Source: Endomychus coccineus (Eukaryota; Arthropoda; Insecta; Coleoptera; Endomychidae). Taken from it: 64,000 nucleotides of DNA. The stretch covers positions 151,416,962 to 151,480,961 of the forward strand of contig OY294067.1 in assembly GCA_958510875.1 (NCBI GenBank), read 5' to 3'. Of the stretch, positions 32,889-43,321 are shown piece by piece (positions within the stretch are counted from its first letter, which is position 1; the number at the start of each line of letters is the position of its first letter). The notes under the pieces are model-generated. The model did not search any database, was not told where the DNA came from, and saw only the letters and a list, made by a program, of their open reading frames with translations. The position numbers and the translations under genes are program-made.

Positions 32889-33348
32889 GAGCATCTTCAT
32901 TGCTGGTCATTCTGCAGGAGCACATCTAGCAGCCAATATCGTTAATAGATTTATCAATACTTTAGGAGTAGAAGATCAAAAACTATTTAAAGCTGCATTT
33001 TTCATTTCTGGTGTATATGATTTAGAACCACTAATAAAAACATCCATGAACAATGCTCTACGATTGGACAAAATAACTGCCAAACTCGTTAGTCCGAGCC
33101 ATCAAGATATGAACAATGACACAAAAACTTCCATTTACGTTATTGTTGGTCAACATGAAAGTCCAGCTCTCATAAAACAGTCAAAAGATTATTATCGGAA
33201 ACTAACATCTCAAACTCAGATGAAATCCAATTTAACGGTCGTGCCGAATGTGGATCATTTCGATATAATGGAAAAATTCACTGATGAGTCATTCGAATTG
33301 TTAAAAATGATACTGGAAATAATTCAGAAGGGAGAAAATATTGATTAA
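32889..33348 (+). CDS. KFase: Kynurenine formamidase, exon 4 (residues 144-296)
   Basis: The nucleophile elbow GHSAGAHLA places the catalytic Ser at residue 152, as in arylformamidases. FFISGVYDLEPLIKTSMN follows, the conserved SGV-DLEP block. The acid loop reads VIVGQHESPALIKQS: family members have Asp at this place (GQ-x-DSPEF), here Glu at residue 234. The catalytic His is in NVDHFDIME, residue 267, 33 positions after the acid, matching family spacing. The exon begins after CATTTCAG at 32888 in phase 2 and ends at TAA 33346-33348. There are no stops or frameshifts, so the gene appears intact despite the huge intron before it. Confidence 0.93.
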
Positions 33349-33925
33349 TCTATTACTTAACAAAGTAGTATCTGAAATGTTATTAAGAAATATAAGACAA
33401 TTCAAGCGAGAAAACCACAAACATGGCGACCGACAGCAGTTTCTTGTAACGATTTCTCAAAATGATATCCGAATAATAATAGTTGATTTTCAAACTCATG
33501 ATCTGAGGGACACTTGGAGTGCAATAGTAACGATATAGATCTGTCAACATGAGTGATAAGATCGTACTGTGTTGACCAATACACTAACCAAGATAATATG
33601 AATACTACTGAAATGTTCATTCTTTATCACCTTAAATATTAGTAAAATTGCGTTCCTTTTCTCCTTTTCTAAATGACATCAGAAGAATACCTACCTCAAA
33701 ATAATATTAGGGATGTATTTTGATGGTGGTCACCTTTCGGGAGATATTACAGAACTGGACTTCACTTATAGAAAAACTTAATAGTATTTGTTTAATTATG
33801 TGTAGAATTTTCAGCATAATATCTAGATACATATCCAACTAGAGATTGAAAATTTTAAATGGAATTATATAATATGTAATAATATGTACATAAAATTGAA
33901 CCAATAAAGATATTTGACAAACAAG
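33349..33925 (+). other. Formamidase 3' untranslated region
   Basis: No coding similarity between the stop codon and the AATAAA at 33903. The length of about 560 nt is ordinary. The end is estimated from the polyadenylation signal. Confidence 0.55.
33903..33908 (+). terminator. Polyadenylation signal AATAAA of the formamidase gene
   Basis: CCAATAAAGATATTTGACA. It is the best canonical AATAAA with a following spacer downstream of the stop codon; cleavage is expected about 15-25 bases later. Confidence 0.55.
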
Positions 33926-34384
33926 ACGAACTTTTCATCTCATGAATGATTATAATCATTCATCATTATTCAGATGAAATAGGAGAAACAAAATGTGGAA
34001 TTATCGATGCGTTGCATGTCACACGTACCATTTTTGTTATAATAAATATTTCATTATTATAACTAAAATTATACAGGCTTCCTTCCTCATATTAGACTAC
34101 CCATTTTTAAATTGGATTAAAATCCAAAAGAAGTGTATGTGATTATGCTTTACGTCACTCGCTATACGTAAGTAGGCAGTGGGTCGCTTTGGTCAAACAA
34201 TCTTATCAGATGTCGGTGAGCATTGTCACTGTATTACCGACCGAGACGTCACTGTATTACAGGTTGAGAGGTTACAGTTTCACCGGCCGAGGGTTAATAT
34301 TTTCAATGTATTTCGTTGATAGCAACTGGCGACCATTGTTCACGAACCATGATGATTACTTCAATACTCGTTTGAGGAAACAAG

Positions 34385-34520
34385 TGTCTGACGAGTGTTT
34401 GGCAAGTGTATAAGATTTTAACAAGTGTCTGACAATTGTTTGACAAGTGTTTGACACTTAGATAACTGTCTGAAAAGTGTTCGACAAGTATTTGAAAAGT
34501 GTGTGACACGTGTAAGACGT
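34385..34520 (+). repeat. Short-period degenerate repeat (AAGTGTTTGACAA-like)
   Basis: Units such as CAAGTGTCTGAC, CAATTGTTTGAC, CAAGTGTTTGAC and AAAAGTGTTCGAC follow each other with a period of about 12-15 bases. GTGTAAGACGTGC near the end recurs at 34607, about 90 bp later. Non-coding. Confidence 0.65.
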
Positions 34521-34699
34521 GCTCCTACAGACTGAACAACCACCACCTAGTACATAAAGAGATGCTCATTAACATATGTTTCAGTTCAGTATCTTACTTC
34601 GACATGTGTAAGACGTGCTTTAATCTTTAGGCAAAATGAAAATTATTGAGCGTTCGATATAATGAATGTAGGGTCTGACATTGAAAATTTAGACCAATC

Positions 34700-35280
34700 A
34701 TAAAGTCGCAGCTCTTTACTGCTAACTACTTCACGAACTATAATACGTGGTCCAAGTAATTGTGGGTAATCAAATTGTTAGATGCAAATGTCCTGAAGTT
34801 TGAAAACGTTTATATTTATTCAAACTGTCTACATCGACCAAAATATCAGTTAGTGAAAGAAACATTGAAGAAAATTGATGGACCCGGATATTTTCTATAT
34901 ACAGAGAGTGATGATGTCATGCATCCTACAGAAGCAAAACTTAATTCGGTAATCATTTTCCATGATGTGATGGGCGTGAAGCAAGGGGAAATTTTAGCTC
35001 ATTTTTCAAGAGCATTGATAGTCTCTATCTTTGTCAGTCTTTTGTTAAATGTATAAAAAATGTTTTGTGAGATTATGCAAATTGTTTGATTATTCTTAAA
35101 CAGGATGAACTCAATTCAAAGCACATATTTACTGACCCTATGAGACTTGACATGTCACTTGAGGAATTCAAAGAGATATGTTGCGTATGTTGGGAACATA
35201 AATACGGATTCCGTATGATGAACAAAGATAATTATATAAGCAAAGGACGTTACCGCAAAAGTTTTGACAGTTATATGTAA
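34700..35280 (+). pseudogene. Polinton/adintovirus-like packaging ATPase, degraded
   Basis: Similar to the A32-type DNA-packaging ATPases of Polinton/Maverick elements and adintoviruses, enzymes that drive genome packaging into capsids. A Walker A start, GPSNCG, is followed by TAA (34767-34769) where Lys-Ser should stand, and the frame then shifts. LKFENVYIYSNCLHRPKYQ follows, then a Walker B region NSVIIFHDV, where DD is usual (first Asp is His). After a gap comes FKQDELN-type sequence (KQDELNSKHIF, GRYRKSFD). Several family blocks between are missing. It is a dead endogenous viral-type relic beside the companion gene at 35330; no other Polinton genes were recognised in the window. Confidence 0.65.
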
Positions 35281-35329
35281 TGTATGTAAATGTTCAGTTT
35301 TCACACAGAAACCGCTCAGCATGGAGTCT

Positions 35330-35959
35330 AGCCAGTTAAAAGCACAATAATTCAAGAAAATAGTGTTGAAGTTAGGAAACGCAGTGAGGAAAAATATATG
35401 GCAGTGAAATTGGGCGAAACAGAAAATTATGAAGTACTAGATAAAAACGTATCTAAATCTCTGGAGGAATAAACAAGAAGTGCTGAAATTATCAGACAAA
35501 GTTCTTTGTGTAAATCGTAAAGTGTTGTCTCCACGTATTTGTGTATGATCCGCCAGATATTGAAGAAGGTTTTCCTCACATCCTACTGTTGTTGAGATCT
35601 GTGAAGAATTCAGTCGACTTAAGCAAGCTAATGCAGAATCTATAGAAGAGTTTTTGCAACAATCCCGCCCATTAGCACGTTATCATTTGGGAGGATTTCT
35701 ATTGGATGATGATATCAAAAATTATGACCAAAAAATGAGCTAGCAATATAATTCAACTTTGGATAAATGGTTCATGGGCAATCAACCCATAGCAACTGAT
35801 AATAAGAATAATATAATTATTCAGGGTATCACATTCAAAAGCATTACAGGGTTGTATAATCTGATATTTCTTAAAGGTGTTCCACCCGCAAACATCGATC
35901 CTGTAGATTCGAATAAAATAAACTACAAAATACAAACATTTAGTACAACCACTAATTAA
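35330..35959 (+). pseudogene. Companion protein of the Polinton/adintovirus-like element (DUF8207-like)
   Basis: In broken frames, an N-terminal acidic/Lys-rich coiled-coil-like part (EENTR..., LVEEFLQQ-type helices) is followed by PLARYHLGGFL and then NSTLDKWFMGNQPIATD, IIIQGITFKSITGLYNLIFL and VDSNKINYK. The pattern W-F-x-G-x-P-I, then I-x-x-G-I-x-Y/F-K-x-T-x-G-L-x-L/E-L-I-F, is one I associate from memory with proteins found next to packaging ATPases in insect Polinton-like elements. Function is unknown. Stops at about 35470 and 35744 make it inactive. Confidence 0.5.
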
Positions 35960-36151
35960 CTTCATAAAAAAACCTAGGACTGAAACATACTTGAAATTCA
36001 TATTTCAAAAATGATATACTTGAATATAACCAGAAACCGATCGAATACGTTTATTGGGATGATCTTTGATCTTATGAATAGACTAAGACATCTTGTTAAA
36101 AAAATGTTATGGCTTGACTATGCGATAATAAAACCTACAATTTCCGAAGAA

Positions 36152-36240
36152 TATCGTGTGAGCCAGCGCTGGGATGCTGAGTGAGGAGATGGGCATTCGA
36201 TATTTTCTTGAAGGTTTGGAGGTTATAGGCATAGGGTGTA
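36152..36240 (+). repeat. Fragment related to the ribozyme-bearing repeat at 16247
   Basis: AATATCGTGTGAGCCAGCGC through GGTTTGGAGGTTATAGG aligns with 16250-16335. The hammerhead part is not present here. Confidence 0.6.
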
Positions 36241-37811
36241 ATGGTGTGAACCCCGTTGCAGGACTTAATTTCAGTTTCGTTTGAATTGATAATCAATTTG
36301 AATAAATAAGTCAGGATGAGTTCGACCCTGGCATATATGTTATGATAGCGGCAACTGTACAGTCATCGCAGTATGCTATCATTTCACATAAATTGACGGA
36401 AGGTGTCATTCTGTCGGGATTGATGATTTTTAGACAGGGAGATCGATTTTCAATTACCTAATACCGATTGTTATCTGATCTTGGATTAGTATTTCCAAGT
36501 TAAACAACGCAATTGTACCTGATTATTAATGTTGTCTTCTGCCTTCATGAATCAATTTAGTTGTTTAACTGTTTTTAAAATTACAGTCTGTTATAATATC
36601 TATTATCGTGATTAATCCATGAATCTGTTATCTAAATTTCAAATTATCTATTTCGTAATTATGAAGTACCGTTATCTGAATTTAAATTATATATCTCGTA
36701 ATTGTCAATATCTTTATCTGAATTTAATTCATCTATCCAATTCTTTGATTATCTGACTATAACTATTTTAACCATAACGAATCGATATATTATTTTTTGC
36801 AGCAAGTTGGGATTCGATTGTTTGTCTCGAATTCTAATTCTTGATGTTTTTGATTAGAATTAGTAACTTCTTGCCATTCCCTATGGTTAATTTTTTCTCA
36901 TTGAATTTATTGAAGGGAACGCATACAGTTACGATGTTAATTTGTTGTTTTGCTGTGTGTTTCCCTAGCCCTCATTTGGGTCTATTCTGTTTAGTATTGT
37001 ATTATCTTGAAAGCTAACGGCTGAGATGTTTCTTCCCCTTTTCCCGTACGTGAGTACAGAATTACCGGGTCGAGCTTTGTAGTGTGCAGTTCGCAAGCTA
37101 CAACAAATAAAAAGGAGGGTAACATTTTTTGCAGAATTAATTCAATTTTCATAGTTATCTGTTTTGCTGATCCTCACAAATTTTTGTATTTCAATTATTA
37201 ATTTAACTAAATTTAATTTGTTCATAAGTCAAATTTCACTATGGTCATTATTTATTGTTCATTTCAACCTCAAATTTCATTTGTAACTATTTAATTATGT
37301 TATTAATTATTCAATTGGTGAATAAAACCATTTTTTGTAAAGTTGAACTATTTCTTTTATTTTCTCTATTCAACAACATCTATCTGATACCATCGTAATG
37401 TCGGAGATTCTTGATTGAGGTTGATTTTCTTATCTTATAAGTAAAGCTAGTCCGGGTAGAACTGTCAATCAGGAATCGAAGAGTACGTAGTACCATTATC
37501 ATATTGAGTAAGTAGGTTGTAGTATAAACACTGTTCCAAAATCGCTCCCGATAAATAACATATTGCATAAAGTTCTAATGAACGTATTTAAATGGCTCAA
37601 ATTTTAGAACAAAGATAAAAACTGTTCCCGTAATATCTTCCTGGTTCTCTGATTATATTGCAGTGTACTGCTCTTCAAAGAGGTAATTACATCCCATTAC
37701 ATTCAGATATATCACACCGGAATATACAATATATTAAAACTCACTTTGTTAGCTTATGGTCTTACACCGATTTCCTAATCGTTCCAACTTGTGGTAAAAA
37801 CCAATAACAGA
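36241..37811. other. AT-rich DNA without recognised genes; possible LTR-like stretch
   Basis: 36850-37360 contains TATA-like and AATAAA signals (37322) in an arrangement seen in LTRs, but I found no paired copy or target duplication. Near 36330-36400 the minus strand reads AYCDDCTVAA, a possible remnant of a non-LTR catalytic box, too short to trust. Confidence 0.35.
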
Positions 37812-38165
37812 ATGTCAACAGCATCAAATGAACATATAACGCTAAATGAAATATATAAGGAAATGAAACTTAATTCCCAAGAAATAAAACATAACATAAA
37901 AAGCTTCAGAAACTCATATAGTATTAAAAATCGAGGATTTCAAGAAACGCATTGATGAAGTAGAGAAATAGAAGGTAATGCTGAAGAAAAAAAGTTGAGT
38001 ACCTTGGAAAAGAGAAAAGGAAAAACAACTTAATTGTATTTGGACTCGATCCTTAAGAAAATAACCTACTTGAATTCACTTTAAACAAATTGAACAACCT
38101 ACTAGAAACCAATATAGTACTACCTGATATAAACAATATACATCGAATCAATGAAGGGGTGACTA
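37812..38165 (+). pseudogene. Non-LTR retrotransposon ORF1 fragment
   Basis: Starts ATGTCAACAG and reads through a helical Lys/Glu-rich region (IEDFKKRIDEVEK) into LEKRKRKNNLIVFGLDP (after small frame changes) and LLETNIVLPDINNIHRI. This R-KNN-I/L-x-x-F-G-L pattern after a coiled coil is typical of ORF1 RNA-binding proteins of insect jockey/RTE-type elements. It stops being recognisable at about 38165, where another element takes over in the opposite strand. Confidence 0.65.
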
Positions 38166-38309
38166 GCTTAAGCTCGTTTAGTCCGCCTATCTGGAATCCA
38201 CCAGACGACATTTCTGATGAAAACCGAACATTGAAATATCTATTGAAAAGGGAGAAATCAACTAACTTTCTACGATGTTCTAGAGATGAACTTTTAAGTG
38301 TGGTGTGAC

Positions 38310-39030
38310 ATCATCGATCAAACGAATAGCTCTCTTCTGGGTAAAATCCAAGAACTTCAGCATACGTTTGGGAGCTGATCTCCAAACATGTGGACAGTAT
38401 TATAGGACAGATCGAATCTGTGCTCTGTAGATTATGAGGAGCTACTAGGATGTAAAGAAGCTCTTGGCACGAGATAGAAAACCCAGTTTTTGTGAAATGG
38501 TTTTCGCAATGAACCTCACATAATCATCCCATGAGAGGGTGCTATTCGTGATGATCTCGAGCATGGATATAGAAGACTTCATAGAGATAGTTGTACCTGA
38601 CATCATCATATTAGGAATAGTGTATACAGGTTTCCTGGAGAAGATGTAAGTTTGAGTTTTGGTTGCATTCAACTATACTAAATTATCAGAGCACCATCTC
38701 AGAATCATTGCTCGATCTCCATTAACTGCATCAAGCTATCCTCTCGCTTCACTTGATAGTATATGACCTCCAGATGAGAAATCGGTATGAAGCACAGCAT
38801 CATCTGCAAAGCAGTGGAGGGACAGGTGGTCTCTTCCAAAAGATCATTGATATGGAGCGGAAACAAAATTGGTGCAAGACAAATCCCTGTAGAACACCAG
38901 TGTTGAAAGCCATTGTATCGGAGGATACTCTATCAACCACATGGAGTGATCTATCTGAGAGAAAACTCGATGGTTGTCGATACAACTCATTGCTTAGTTC
39001 GGAAGAGTCACTAACTTCTTGTCACTCAGG
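38310..39030 (-). pseudogene. Non-LTR retrotransposon reverse transcriptase, 3' half
   Basis: Minus strand: INDLLEET, HCFADDAVLHTD (catalytic Asp pair near 38796-38816), SDNLV, LNATKTQTYIFSRKP, STLSWDDYVRFIAKTISQKL, GFLSRAKSFF and, near 38310-38400, a diverged QKRAIRLIDD. This is the ordered palm and thumb of jockey-type reverse transcriptase. Frame changes and stops occur. It abuts the ORF1 fragment on the other strand, so the two are different insertions. Confidence 0.85.
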
Positions 39031-39527
39031 CTGTCTAACCAACTGACTATATCAAACTGACAAAGGTTGACTAATTGAGTGACTACATATCATCACCGCT
39101 TGGCAATCATTATTTTATACCAATCGAGGTGCTGGTCAAGTCACCTCCACCAGTTCATGCAGGCCTTTTTTTAACTAATTTCGCGCAAATGATGCTCCAC
39201 CAATTTCGAAATTATGTGCCGTGATTTTAATACTTACGAAATCTGTTTCGATATTTTATGTTGACACAAATATGCGCGGTTTTGAATAAAATCACACATA
39301 CGTGATTTATGAATTCAAATGTATGCAAATTTGACCCTTATACTATACGGGTGTCTACACCCGCCACTATATATATACTTTTTCCTACATAAGGACCTGG
39401 TCAGGGTTGCTGTGAGCTCCGGCAACATCGCGGCAATCGCGCCTGAAGAATCAAAAGTCGGTTAACCGAAGTTACTACCTTCCCCCCCCCCCCCGCCAGT
39501 CAGTAGGTAGCTTCAAGTTCCTAAATT
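39031..39527. other. Intergenic DNA with a 14-base C run
   Basis: Homopolymer C near 39482-39495. Otherwise unremarkable; no gene seen. Confidence 0.5.
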
Positions 39528-39938
39528 GTATGTCCTAAGTATTCCAATTGAACCCAGAATGACTGCCTTCTGCATCCGATCTATCAAGATCTGCGTCGAG
39601 TTCTTACGTGCCGGAATGATCTTCAAGTTTGAACGCAGCGAAGACCGAATTCCGCCCAAAACACCAATGATCGGAACGACTAATACGACCTTGTGGCCTG
39701 GGTATAGCGTGCGGAGCTCGAACAGGAGATCTTGATATTTTGTCCATTTTTACCCTTCTTTCAGGACTACGTTCTTCTCTGCCGAAGCAGAGAATTCGAT
39801 GACATACACAGTCTTGCTTAGCTTATCGAGAACAACGTCAGGTCTATTTGCTTGTATGAACCTGACGGTCGGAAACGGGTAATTTCAGTAGATCTGGCAT
39901 TTTTTGTTTCCGAGAACGGACTCAATATCTCGTGGCAT
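39528..39938 (-). pseudogene. Restriction-like endonuclease domain of a non-LTR element (R2/R4-type)
   Basis: The minus strand reads ANRPDVVLDKLSKTVYVIEF, then ASAEKNVVLKEG, KWTKYQDLLFELRTLYPGHK, VVLVVPIIGVLGGIRSSL and MQKAVILGSIGILRT. The spacing RPD-x11-IEF, then N-x4-KE and KY-x-DL, is that of the C-terminal PD-(D/E)XK nuclease of early-branching non-LTR elements, which nicks the target site. The frame is broken by two stops (after KEG and near 39890). No reverse transcriptase of the same element remains upstream. Confidence 0.65.
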
Positions 39939-40049
39939 GTAAGGCAGCACCGGCTTTTGAGTAGTATAGTAAGGCCGGTTCTATATACAAGCCATCCACT
40001 TCTACCCACTTCGGCAATGTTCGTGAATACTCGTGTCTTCGTGCAGCGA

Positions 40050-40400
40050 CCGCACTTCTTGTAGCTTGACGCCAATGACCAGAGGCTTTTTCGACTATGT
40101 TCGGTAATATTTCGGCTATGTTCGGGTAATATTCATGTATACTCGGTTTGGTTGACCTTGAAGTTTCGTTCTTGTAGCTTGACACCAATGACCAGAGGCT
40201 TAGGGTGTGCTGAAGAGGTGGTGAGAATAGCATTGTTAAGGGTTGAAAAAGGGTGTTGAAGCTAGTTTCGACTATGTTCGGTAATACTCGTGTATACTCG
40301 GTTTGGTTGACCTTGATTCAGCTATGTTCGGTAATATTTCGACTATGTTCGGTAATACTCGGTTTGGTTGACCTTGAAGTTTCGGTTCGTTCGATAATCT
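40050..40400 (+). repeat. Tandem repeats of about 110 bp with shorter internal units
   Basis: TTGTAGCTTGACGCCAATGA at 40058 recurs at about 40168 (one base different). The 15-base unit CTATGTTCGGTAATA and ACTCGGTTTGGTTGACC recur several times up to 40390. GC content is higher than in the neighbours. No coding. Confidence 0.75.
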
Positions 40401-40457
40401 TATTCATATGAAGTTCGGCTAGGTTCGTCTTATTGCATAAAATTTTGTTTTTATTGC

Positions 40458-41482
40458 ATCATCTTTTGTGATAAACAAAGTAATCTGCATTCTAATTTTG
40501 GATTATTGCATAAAATTTTGTTCCTATTGCATCATCTTTTTCGCGTCGTATAAATAATTCCCTAAGCAACAAGTTAAGTGCTGACTGACCTCAAATCTTA
40601 TGAACGGTATAATAATTCACTATTATTATCTTAAACCAAGTAGAATCATGCTGCACAAATAATTATTATTTGTTTATAAACTGTTCAATAAACCTTGGAT
40701 AAATAAAAACAATGTAAATTAAACTTTTAATAAAACACAATTAACTTTTTTCTTATCTTTTTATTTAAAATATATTTTAGAATAGATAAACTTTCTATGT
40801 TCCAGGTATAATAATTCAGTATTTTTACCTTAAACCAAGTAGAGTCATGCTGCACAAATAATCATTATTTGTTTATAAACTTATTTTATTTTAATTGAGA
40901 ATGCATTTAGTATTTATACTGTTCAATAAACTTTGGATAAATAGAAACAATGTAAATTAAACTTTCAATAAAACGCAATTGACTTTTTTCTTATTCTTTT
41001 TATTTAAATTATATTTTAGAATAGATGAACATCCTATGTTCCATATTCAACACTTTCCCCAAAATACATTCAAGGTTGTTAATTCTCCTTAAGAATCATT
41101 ATGTTGAAGGACGACTTAAGCAATGGACCCTCGAATATGAAAAACTTAAAAAACATATTATATTTAATTCTGTAACTAAAAGTTTCTCAAAAATAAAAAT
41201 ACAATAGAATGTTTACATTTCTTTATTATTTAAAAACCTAACAATACAGTATTTCAAAACATCTCCAAATTATCACTAAAGTACCAAGTAATGATGATGC
41301 AACTAAGCATAATTGCGATACGATGCCACGAAGACTGAGAAAAATCAAGTTTGAACAAACATTTTTTGTTAATATTCGCAGATTACCTTGTTTACGCCAA
41401 AAAGATGATGCAATAAGAACAAAGTTTTATGCAATAATCAAAAATTAGAATGCAGATTACTTTGTTTATCACAAAAGATGAT
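40458..41482. mobile_element. 1-kb transposon with about 87-bp terminal inverted repeats
   Basis: Left end 40458-40545 (ATCATCTTTTGTGATAAACA onward) is inverted at 41396-41482 with only a few mismatches. Internally a block with CAAGTAGAATCATGCTGCAC near 40640 is repeated about 197 bp later. A 60-codon frame at 41025 (NILCSIFNTFPKIHSRLLIL) is Lys-rich with no known domain. The right end abuts the broken pol of BEL/Pao 2 exactly where its conserved block is lost. Target duplications are not visible and the superfamily is unknown. Confidence 0.7.
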
Positions 41483-41505
41483 AGAGTACCCATCCAAGTA
41501 AGGTT

Positions 41506-42024
41506 TTACTCATTGCACCCATTGATAATCTGCCGGCTTACTACAAGGGGCCAATTGTCTTGTCCAATTAAAATTTTTGGTTCAGCTTGAGTCATAGATG
41601 TTATTTTATTGTCGATATATGGATATTTTTGTGAAACGTTTTCAATATTTACAGTCTGTCGAGGTAGAGAAAGTCCCTTTATTGTCCTCACATCTCGCAA
41701 GTAAAAACTTTTATTATTAGTTTCTAAAGAAATCTTGAAACTTACCACTCGAGAATCATCTTGTTCATTTATTTGATTGTTGGTCCACTGTAAACATAAT
41801 GATTGTTGAGGTCTAGTGAGATTCAACTCGTCAGCCAAATCTTGGTGAATCAGAGTCACGGTGGACGCATCGTCCAATAGCGCATATGTTCTCACCGATA
41901 TATTACCATTAGAAATAACAACCGGTAATATTTTCAATAATAGTAGTTTACGTAACAAGTCCCGAAAGTGGTCTTTTACTGGACGAGTGGGCAAATCGCA
42001 AGCCTGCGAGTCCAGTAAAAGCAC
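41506..42024 (-). pseudogene. BEL/Pao 2 protease and start of pol
   Basis: Reads DSQACDLPTRPVKDHF and TYALLDDASTVTLI, the aspartic protease active site (ALLD-x-A/G-S-T), with D-D-A where D-x-G is usual. It continues with SLCLQWTNNQINE, LRDVRTIKGLSLPRQTV, YPYIDNKI and PKILIGQDNWPLVV. These match the same region of BEL/Pao 1 (56226 onward). It is open for 172 codons, then is truncated at the inverted-repeat element. Confidence 0.88.
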
Positions 42025-42555
42025 TTTTGGGACGTATTACGTACAATATTTTTTTTAAAACAGACATTGTTGTACCATAAACTTCATATTATTCAGTTTA
42101 TATTTTTATAACAAGAACTCTTTATTAATCAACTTTTCAAAAATTTGGTATGTTTGTTCATATCGTATCCGGGACTTCGACGGTAATAAATCAAACGTTG
42201 CTTGGGTGGCCGCCTTAACAATTCATCTGGTATAATTTCATCTTCCATTAATTCACAATCATTTTGAATATCCATTTTATAATAAATGTCACGTTTTCAA
42301 CTAAACGTCAAAATATGTCAAGTTATTTTATAGTTTTAAATAATACAAAACTCGGTTACTATAGAAACCAATTGACCGCTATCTTAGACTAACTATTTTA
42401 TTATTTTTTTCATTAGATAGGCCGGAAAGTAAATAAAAATGAGTCCGGTAAAAGCTTTTACCGGACTATCACAATAATTTTCTGGCTCGGTCCGACAAAA
42501 TGAGATTTTCTGACCTAAAAATAAACCGGAAAGTACTAATTTCTGGCCGGTTTTA
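42025..42555 (-). mobile_element. Insertion in BEL/Pao 2 carrying a short open frame
   Basis: The segment has no BEL counterpart and separates gag from protease. Near its right side lies a palindromic GTCCGGTAAAAGC / GCTTTTACCGGAC block (42436-42465). GAGTCCAGTAAAAGC at the left border resembles the right block and may be a duplicated or terminal motif. Exact borders are uncertain. It includes the small frame at 42129-42275. Confidence 0.5.
42129..42275 (-). CDS. Unrecognised 48-codon open frame in the insertion
   Basis: Starts ATG at 42275 and ends TGA at 42129. The first half is acidic (MDIQNDCELMEDE), followed by a basic stretch LLRRPPKQRLIYYRRSPG. An acidic N-terminus leading into a basic Arg/Tyr-rich segment resembles the leading exon of some DNA-transposon transposases, but no family can be named. 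It lies in an insertion within a dead retrotransposon; function, if any, is unknown. Confidence 0.3.
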   Translation of the reverse strand: MDIQNDCELMEDEIIPDELLRRPPKQRLIYYRRSPGYDMNKHTKFLKS

Positions 42556-43178
42556 AAAAAAATTCTTTTATTAGTCATAATATGGCAATTATTTTCAACT
42601 GATTCATCTTTAAAAATAACTGAACGTTGTTCATTTCCTTCAACTTTTCTATGATGCAAAAGTTCATGATGTAGTTTTTGACAACTATCTATGCCACAAA
42701 TTTTGCGCTTTTTACAATCCCTAATGCCATGATATGGCAAAAAACATGAAAAACAGAGTTTATTGGAAGTGATAAATGACCATCTATCGTCAACTGATAA
42801 ATCTTTGAATTTCGAGCAAACACTCAAGTGATGAGTTTTATTACCGCAACATGTACAATTTTTACTCAAACTTTTGGTTGTCAACATAACTTCTCTTTTG
42901 TAATTTCGTACTTTTGACTTATCACTGTCAGATTTCCTGTCAAACTGAGGTATTTGGAGCTGACAGGCAGCATTTGACTTCATGTCGAGCCAAGAACTGA
43001 ATTCAATGAGTTTGCATTTATGTTTTTCAATTCCAGAAATGTATTCTATCCAAGAGAGTTTATAAGATGTCGGTAGTTTATCTAACAATTCATGTAATAG
43101 CATAAGATTTCGCAAATGATCATTATCACCAATAGTAGCCACGAGATTCTTAGCTTCATCTGAGAAATTTATCAGCAT
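42556..43178 (-). pseudogene. BEL/Pao 2 gag C-terminal part with zinc knuckles
   Basis: Reads LRNLMLLHELLDKLPTSYKL, then Cys/His-rich pieces: CTCCGNKTHHLSVC, then NKLCFSCFLPYHGIRDC and CQKLHHELLHH. These are the nucleocapsid knuckles and the conserved H-x-x-LLH ending of BEL/Pao gag. The similarity ends at about 42560, where the insertion begins. It is separated from the gag N-terminus by a frame change at 43180-43320. Confidence 0.88.
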
Positions 43179-43321
43179 TTCAAGTCAGTCCTCTTTCACG
43201 GTTGGTACTTTTTTAACTTTATCTAATAGTAGAAAAAGTATGTGTTCAGGACGCCCAAAGCGATTCTCTAACAGACTTATCACTTTATATACATTTTGTG
43301 GTAATATCAACAAATACTGAA

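Noticed and set aside
33280..33302. CTGATGAGTCATTCGAAT in formamidase exon 4
   Set aside because: The second core box reads GAAT rather than GAAA, no stem I pairing exists, and the sequence is explained by conserved coding.
37383..37392. TCTGATACCA, complement of an initiator-tRNA primer site
   Set aside because: There is no LTR pair, no gag start and no target duplication around it. Ten bases alone are not enough.
40050..40400. Regularly spaced repeats that might suggest a CRISPR array
   Set aside because: Units are nested, variable in length, and lack constant spacers. The genome is eukaryotic.
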